A stretch of DNA of 64,000 bases. Source: Mesodorylaimus sp. YZB2_4. Taxonomy: Eukaryota; Nematoda; Enoplea; Dorylaimida; Dorylaimidae. Shown here in pieces: positions 59,785 to 64,000 of the stretch. Made by a program: the position numbers and the translations under genes. The DNA is taken from NCBI GenBank assembly GCA_030248295.1, contig JASANH010000188.1, positions 1 to 64,000 of the forward strand, in the 5' to 3' direction. The notes beneath the pieces are model-generated. The model was not told the origin of the DNA, searched no databases, and worked only from the letters and a program-made list of their open reading frames with translations. Position 1 is the first letter of the stretch, and each line of letters starts with the position of its first letter.

Positions 59785-62773
59785 CTACTCGGCTTTTCGA
59801 GTACGACGATGTCGCGGCGAGGTCGTCTTCGTTGGTGGCTTCTCCTCCTCTTCTTCATCCGGAGCACTGGCTTCCTCGGCCATCTCAACCTCATCGTCTT
59901 CCTCCTAAAATATATCACCATTAACAGCTGATCCCCACGGGTCCCAGGAAACCTCCCGCAAACCCCTCAGACCCAATTGCCATACCTCTTCCAAGTCGGA
60001 TTTCTTCGAAGCCACTTGTTTCTCAGGCGTGTTTGGAGGCGAGCGACGAGACGGCGAATCGCTGTCCCCTTTGTCACTTATATTCTCTTGATTATCTTCC
60101 TCGCCCTCCACGACATCCGGCGACGATGTATCCTGCTTTTTCGCCAGGGCAGTCTCATCGTCCTACAAAAAACTACTTCCAAAAACCAGCATTTATCATC
60201 AACCATCAAGCAAGACTTACCTTCGACCCGCTGCAGCAGAACACAGTAATCAGAACAATTGGAATCAATATGACCAATAAATAAACAGCCCACAACCACG
60301 GCCTCTCGTTGGCCGCTTGCACCAAACCACCAAAGAAGGACGATTTCTGAAAATGCAATACCCGTGATTGATTTCTGTGATCAATGCACTATAGCCAACC
60401 CCCTTGAGGTTCGTGTCTATCGATGTGCATGTATTGTTTGAATAAGCAAAACTATGAAGTATACTCACGTCGGCCAGACGACTTTCAGCAACTTGCTTTA
60501 CGGCCCACGTAGCAGCTGCGTACGAATCCGCCACGCTTTTCTCGTCCGTAATAATAAAATCATCGAAAACGATTCCATCGCTCATCGTCCACAATTCCAA
60601 TCCAATCGCACCCTGAAAAAATTTTGCCATATCTCAAAGCGCCATTAAGAAAAATCAAACAACATACTATCGCCTCTAAATTGTTAAAAGGATTCGAATC
60701 TTCGAAATAGTCTGGATTTTCGATCATGCGTGGCTTCCATTTTCCCTGCACCAAAAAACTCTGATCAATTCGCTCTCCGCCCAATCAAGCAACAACACAC
60801 GTACCTTATAGCTCGGGTTAGCAATCAACGGAGCCTTCCATTTGCCCTTGTATGCCGGGTTCTTGATCTGGGGTGGCGACCACTTGCCGCATCCAGAAGC
60901 ACCTTCGCATTTCGGGTTTTCTAGAAATAAATAATTCAAGGGTAGTCAATCGAAATTGCACCAAAAAATCATCAGCACTTACTGACTAGCGGAGCTTCCC
61001 ATTTTCCGTCCATTTCCTCGTCCCTATAAATATTTAAGCCAATTATTTTCACGTTATCATACAGATGTGAAACACATACCAATCCTCTGGCTTTACAGCT
61101 TTCTCATCAGGAATATATTCAGGTTCTTCTTCCAGCCAATCTTCCGGCTTTTTGGCCGTTTCGTCGTCAATCTTTTCTGGGGCTGTTTCATCCCTAAATG
61201 CCAAACTATCGTTGAAAATAAACTTTGCACAGTATTAATTATTCACTCACCAGTCCTCTGGTTTCGTTGCTTCTGGATCAGGAATCCTAGAAATCAACAA
61301 TATAATCATCCACCTTGAACTCCAACAGAAAATCAACATTACTTCTCGCGCTCGTCCCAATCTTCTGGTTTCTTGTCATTCGGATCTTCGATTTCCTTCG
61401 GTGGAATAATGGTAGGTCTGCAAAACAATATTGACTGCGCGTGATAAAAAAGAACGAAAAAACCACCTACTCCAAATTTTCGGTCAGTTTTCCACGCGAA
61501 ATCTCTTTTTGGTCAACGTACGTGCGATAAGAACCGTCCGGATTCAATACTGAAAAACTAGTTATTAGGGATACGGTACATTAAATGCAAAAAAACGTAC
61601 CGAGTGTGAATAAATGCGATTTCTTGTCGCCAAAATAGTTGTCGATGCTTTTATCCGACTGTTTCGCGTGATGCTCCTAAAAAGTAAAAGTGTGACCTTT
61701 GGAACCACAGAAATCAACTTTTTATCAACTAACGTTGATCGTGCCATTTTTAGGGTTCTTGTAACGCATAATAAAGTGTAATTTAGATTGCAGACCGCAT
61801 TTATCCGGACCAAACATGATTGTGTACGGAGTTTTATCGTGGAATGTTTTCTGAAAGAAAGGAAGTGTAATTTGAAGATAAAAAAGCGAGATCGTACAAA
61901 TAAATTACCGGATCGAAATCTTTGGCATGAGTCAACAATTTAACGTAAGCACCACCGCATTCTTGACCATTTTGAAAGAGAATATCATATCTAAAACAAG
62001 AAGAACATCGTATCAAGTTAGAATCCAGAGTAAAAACTGAACTTACTGTACGATTAACGGCTTCGATGTGAATTCGAATGGTTTGCTCAGTTTAGCAGCA
62101 ATAGCATGATGACGAGCCTTTGTCTATATATCAGGAAAGAAAAATCGAATGTATCGAAGAAATCGGCGCGAAATTTTACGTAGGCCTACCTTAATGATCA
62201 AACCAAAGTCATTTTTCAAGACAACTTTCTCCGGTTGACCGATTTCCCACTCTCCTTAAACGAGACAAGGATTTTTCATCGTACTCACGCAGAAATTTGA
62301 GGCTGTAGGGAAGCTAATTACCGTTGTATTTAGCAATATTATCGTCTACGCCATCTTTCTTCGCCTGCGACAAGTACCACCTAAAAAGTTTTGACATTTT
62401 TCTTACCGAACGAAAGGAAAAAGTCTATATTTTACGTACTTCCGTCCAATACCGTTTTGATCTTTGAAGCCGTCCGCAAAATAATAATGCCCTTCAGGAT
62501 CCGGCGTTACAAAATCTTGCGGTTCGACCTGACAAGAAATGCGCAGTCAAGACCTTTTCACCCAAAAAGGGTTGAATCATCGGGTAGAAACTTTAAAAGC
62601 TGTTCCAGAAACGATAAGAAAAATCTTAAACATGTCCTTACCGTTGCCGATGGACTGTCATCCGCATTTACTGAAGCCGTGTCATCGTCGATTTTGAAAT
62701 CTTCTTCATCCTGAGCCCGAGTACCAATCACGAGCAAAACGAAAACTAACGCAAAAACTCGACGACTAACCAT
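59785..62773 (-). CDS. CANX: Calnexin, ER membrane lectin chaperone (complete, 600 aa)
   Basis: Binds monoglucosylated N-glycans on folding glycoproteins in the ER. Nineteen exons on minus: 62642-62773, 62440-62528, 62322-62380, 62190-62254, 62047-62123, 61909-61990, 61734-61850, 61601-61676, 61471-61549, 61343-61417, 61251-61286, 61080-61193, 60983-61023, 60805-60920, 60668-60745, 60469-60612, 60221-60346, 59986-60162, 59785-59904; 1803 nt in phase. A signal peptide ([15 protein letters not shown]) precedes an acidic stretch. The lectin domain includes [14 protein letters not shown] and [11 protein letters not shown], with the disulfide Cys pair. The P-domain has four KPEDW repeats, then four GKW-P repeats (with [11 protein letters not shown]). 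Then [10 protein letters not shown], a TM helix ([19 protein letters not shown]) and an acidic, Ser-rich cytosolic tail ending RHRRTRKAE. Introns are mostly 45-70 nt. Length matches vertebrate calnexin (about 592). Confidence 0.97.
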
Positions 62774-62959
62774 CGTTAACGATGCGCTAACTTCCTTCGG
62801 ATTTATTTTTCACCAAGACACAATAACTTAATATATTTTCTCAAATTTGTTTTCAGGATACGTCAAATCCGACCACAACGTAGACTATAGTTTTCCGTTG
62901 CGAAAATACAGCCGCGCCAGCCGGCTACGCACTGGGGGCGGGATCTCGCCGAACACGAA

Positions 62960-62978
62960 CCAATCATGATCGACCACA
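62960..62978 (+). promoter_or_regulatory. ERSE-like element 1 (CCAAT-N9-CCACA)
   Basis: CCAATCATGATCGACCACA. The vertebrate ER stress element is CCAAT-N9-CCACG, bound by NF-Y plus ATF6; here only the last base differs and the 9-nt spacing is exact. It lies 187-205 nt upstream of the calnexin ATG, in inverse orientation. Function is inferred from position and gene identity. Confidence 0.5.
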
Positions 62979-62991
62979 TCGTGAACCGCGA

Positions 62992-63010
62992 CCAATCACT
63001 GCCGTCCACA
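62992..63010 (+). promoter_or_regulatory. ERSE-like element 2 (CCAAT-N9-CCACA)
   Basis: CCAATCACTGCCGTCCACA, the same form and spacing as element 1, 32 nt (about three helical turns) away. The nine spacer bases differ (7 of 9 positions), so the pair is not just a recent duplication. Confidence 0.5.
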
Positions 63011-63530
63011 CGGCACACTCGGCTGGTTTTAAATTGAAGTAAGTACTTTTAATGCTGACGAGTGCGTTGTGTTGTCTGCTTGGATCTGGGAAACTGAAAT
63101 TTTATTTTAAAATCTATCATTTTTTTCGAAATTCGGTTTTTGACTTACTGAAAAATTATTCAAAGGAAAATCGAATGTCGGAAAGTTGAATGCAAATTTT
63201 TATGTGGATAAAACGGAAAAGACGAACGAAAAAGAAATTTTTATTGGCTGTTATGGGTAGGCGCAGTCCACAACCACAGGCATGGGCATGTTTTCGAAGA
63301 AAAACCGAATTGCATTGCGATAAGAAAATCCGAAACTCTTGATCGAATTTCGGAAATCGCAGCTGCATTCTCGCGGCTGGAACTTATTAAACAATGTAAA
63401 AACCAATTGTGATCTTTTCAATCCTGCGTCAGCTGCGAATAGGCCTACTGTCGTTTTGTACAAATACATTTATGAGCAAACCTGCATCAAAAGATGTTAC
63501 TGAAATGGAATTTCATTTTTTTAGATCAGA

Positions 63531-63965
63531 ATGGCTTGGATTAACTGGATCAGTGGCGGTGCGGTGGTATTTTTTGTCATGCTTTGCGCATCGAGATCGA
63601 TGCGTCATAAAGTGAATCGAGCTTTATTCAAAGTGGGGTAAGCTTTTTTTCGATTCCATATACGCTTTGAAGATTTCATCGCTTTCACACTCACACTTTC
63701 GTGAACTATTTTCCTACCGTAGTTCAAGCATCGGCTTCAAGTAACACTCAATGAATGTGTGTAGAACTATAGCCGTGTGTGTGTCCTGTCCCACTGGGCT
63801 TTTTTCGATCTTTTCCGTGAGCTATATAACTATTTTCCCATTTCAGGTATTTATTTTACGCCAATACCAGATGTGGAAAATGGATGAACGATCGAATGAT
63901 CCGGAAAGCTTACTCAAAATACGGCGACGATGGGCACTCCGATACCGTTTCGCATACCTACGGAA
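63531..63965 (+). CDS. Unrecognised small membrane protein, 5' end only
   Basis: Two coding exons fit: 63531-63637 (donor GG|GTAAGC) and 63847-63965 (acceptor TTTCAG, donor A|GTGAGC). The protein begins MAWINWISGGAVVFFVMLCA, a signal-anchor or signal-peptide-like hydrophobic stretch, followed by a basic segment (SRSMRHKVNRALFKVG) and a Lys/Tyr/Asp-containing stretch (CGKWMNDRMIRKAYSKYGDD). The start is the first ATG after an acceptor-like TTTTTTTAG 6 nt upstream. The gene continues past the right edge. No family was recognised. It is divergent from calnexin and shares its upstream region. Confidence 0.6.
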
Positions 63966-64000
63966 GTGAGCGCACCAATGGTTGAATTATTAGGTGAATT

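Larger units (their letters stand above)
62774..63530. promoter_or_regulatory. Divergent promoter region, calnexin / next gene
   Basis: 757 nt between the two start codons. It contains two ER-stress-element-like motifs at 62960-63010 and a GC-rich patch at 62910-62950. The 5' UTR of the right-hand gene seems to have an intron ending at TTTTTTTAG (63516-63524). Confidence 0.6.

Noticed and set aside
1-64000. CRISPR array, prokaryotic operons or phage genes
   Set aside because: Spliced eukaryotic genes throughout; the tandem repeats have no regular unique spacers.

Overview
This is a piece of an animal nuclear genome. The genes are split by many short introns with GT...AG borders and mostly TTTCAG-type acceptors, and gene clusters are separated by long non-coding tracts full of decayed mobile elements. 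An ecdysozoan invertebrate, nematode-like or tardigrade-like, fits best. The reasons are a secreted astacin with two ShKT domains, a probable MSP-like domain, acceptor-like AGs a few bases before several start codons (as in spliced-leader trans-splicing), and one operon-like gene pair. The species cannot be named from sequence alone. Exon borders below were fitted by hand from reading frame, splice sites and family homology; for the larger genes every phase adds up.

Layout. 1-8.1 kb: two tandem organic-anion transporter (OATP/SLCO) genes on +. The first lacks its 5' exons, which lie left of the window. The second is complete (12 exons, 695 aa) and carries an antisense MULE-transposase relic in intron 3. 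8.1-31.2 kb: gene-poor, with one C2H2 zinc-finger gene (minus, 16.1-17.6 kb), a decayed CR1/jockey-like LINE (27.1-28.4 kb), a long tRNA-headed SINE and several dispersed repeats. 31.2-37.7 kb: a complete ILVBL/HACL2 gene (14 exons, 636 aa). 38.6-40.1 kb: a GCC-ATG-rich minisatellite with an inverted end. 40.3-43.8 kb: a small CXC-type cysteine-rich ORF, an AT-rich minisatellite, and a mosaic of MULE, LINE and BEL/Pao relics followed by a second SINE. 44.1-44.7 kb: a probable MSP-like gene with a frame break.

45.6-64 kb is the gene-dense end: a secreted neprilysin (+, 766 aa); mitochondrial ribosomal protein L28 (minus, 295 aa); a SPOP/MEL-26-type MATH-BTB adaptor (minus, 406 aa); an astacin metalloprotease (minus, 5' end missing); a Ly6/uPAR GPI-type protein (+, first exon not found); calnexin (minus, 19 exons, 600 aa); and the first two coding exons of an unrecognised small membrane protein (+) running off the right edge.

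The genes do not form one pathway. Local arrangements of interest are the OATP tandem duplication, the close SPOP-MRPL28 spacing that looks like an operon, and the divergent calnexin promoter, which holds two ER-stress-element-like motifs of exact CCAAT-N9-CCACA form.
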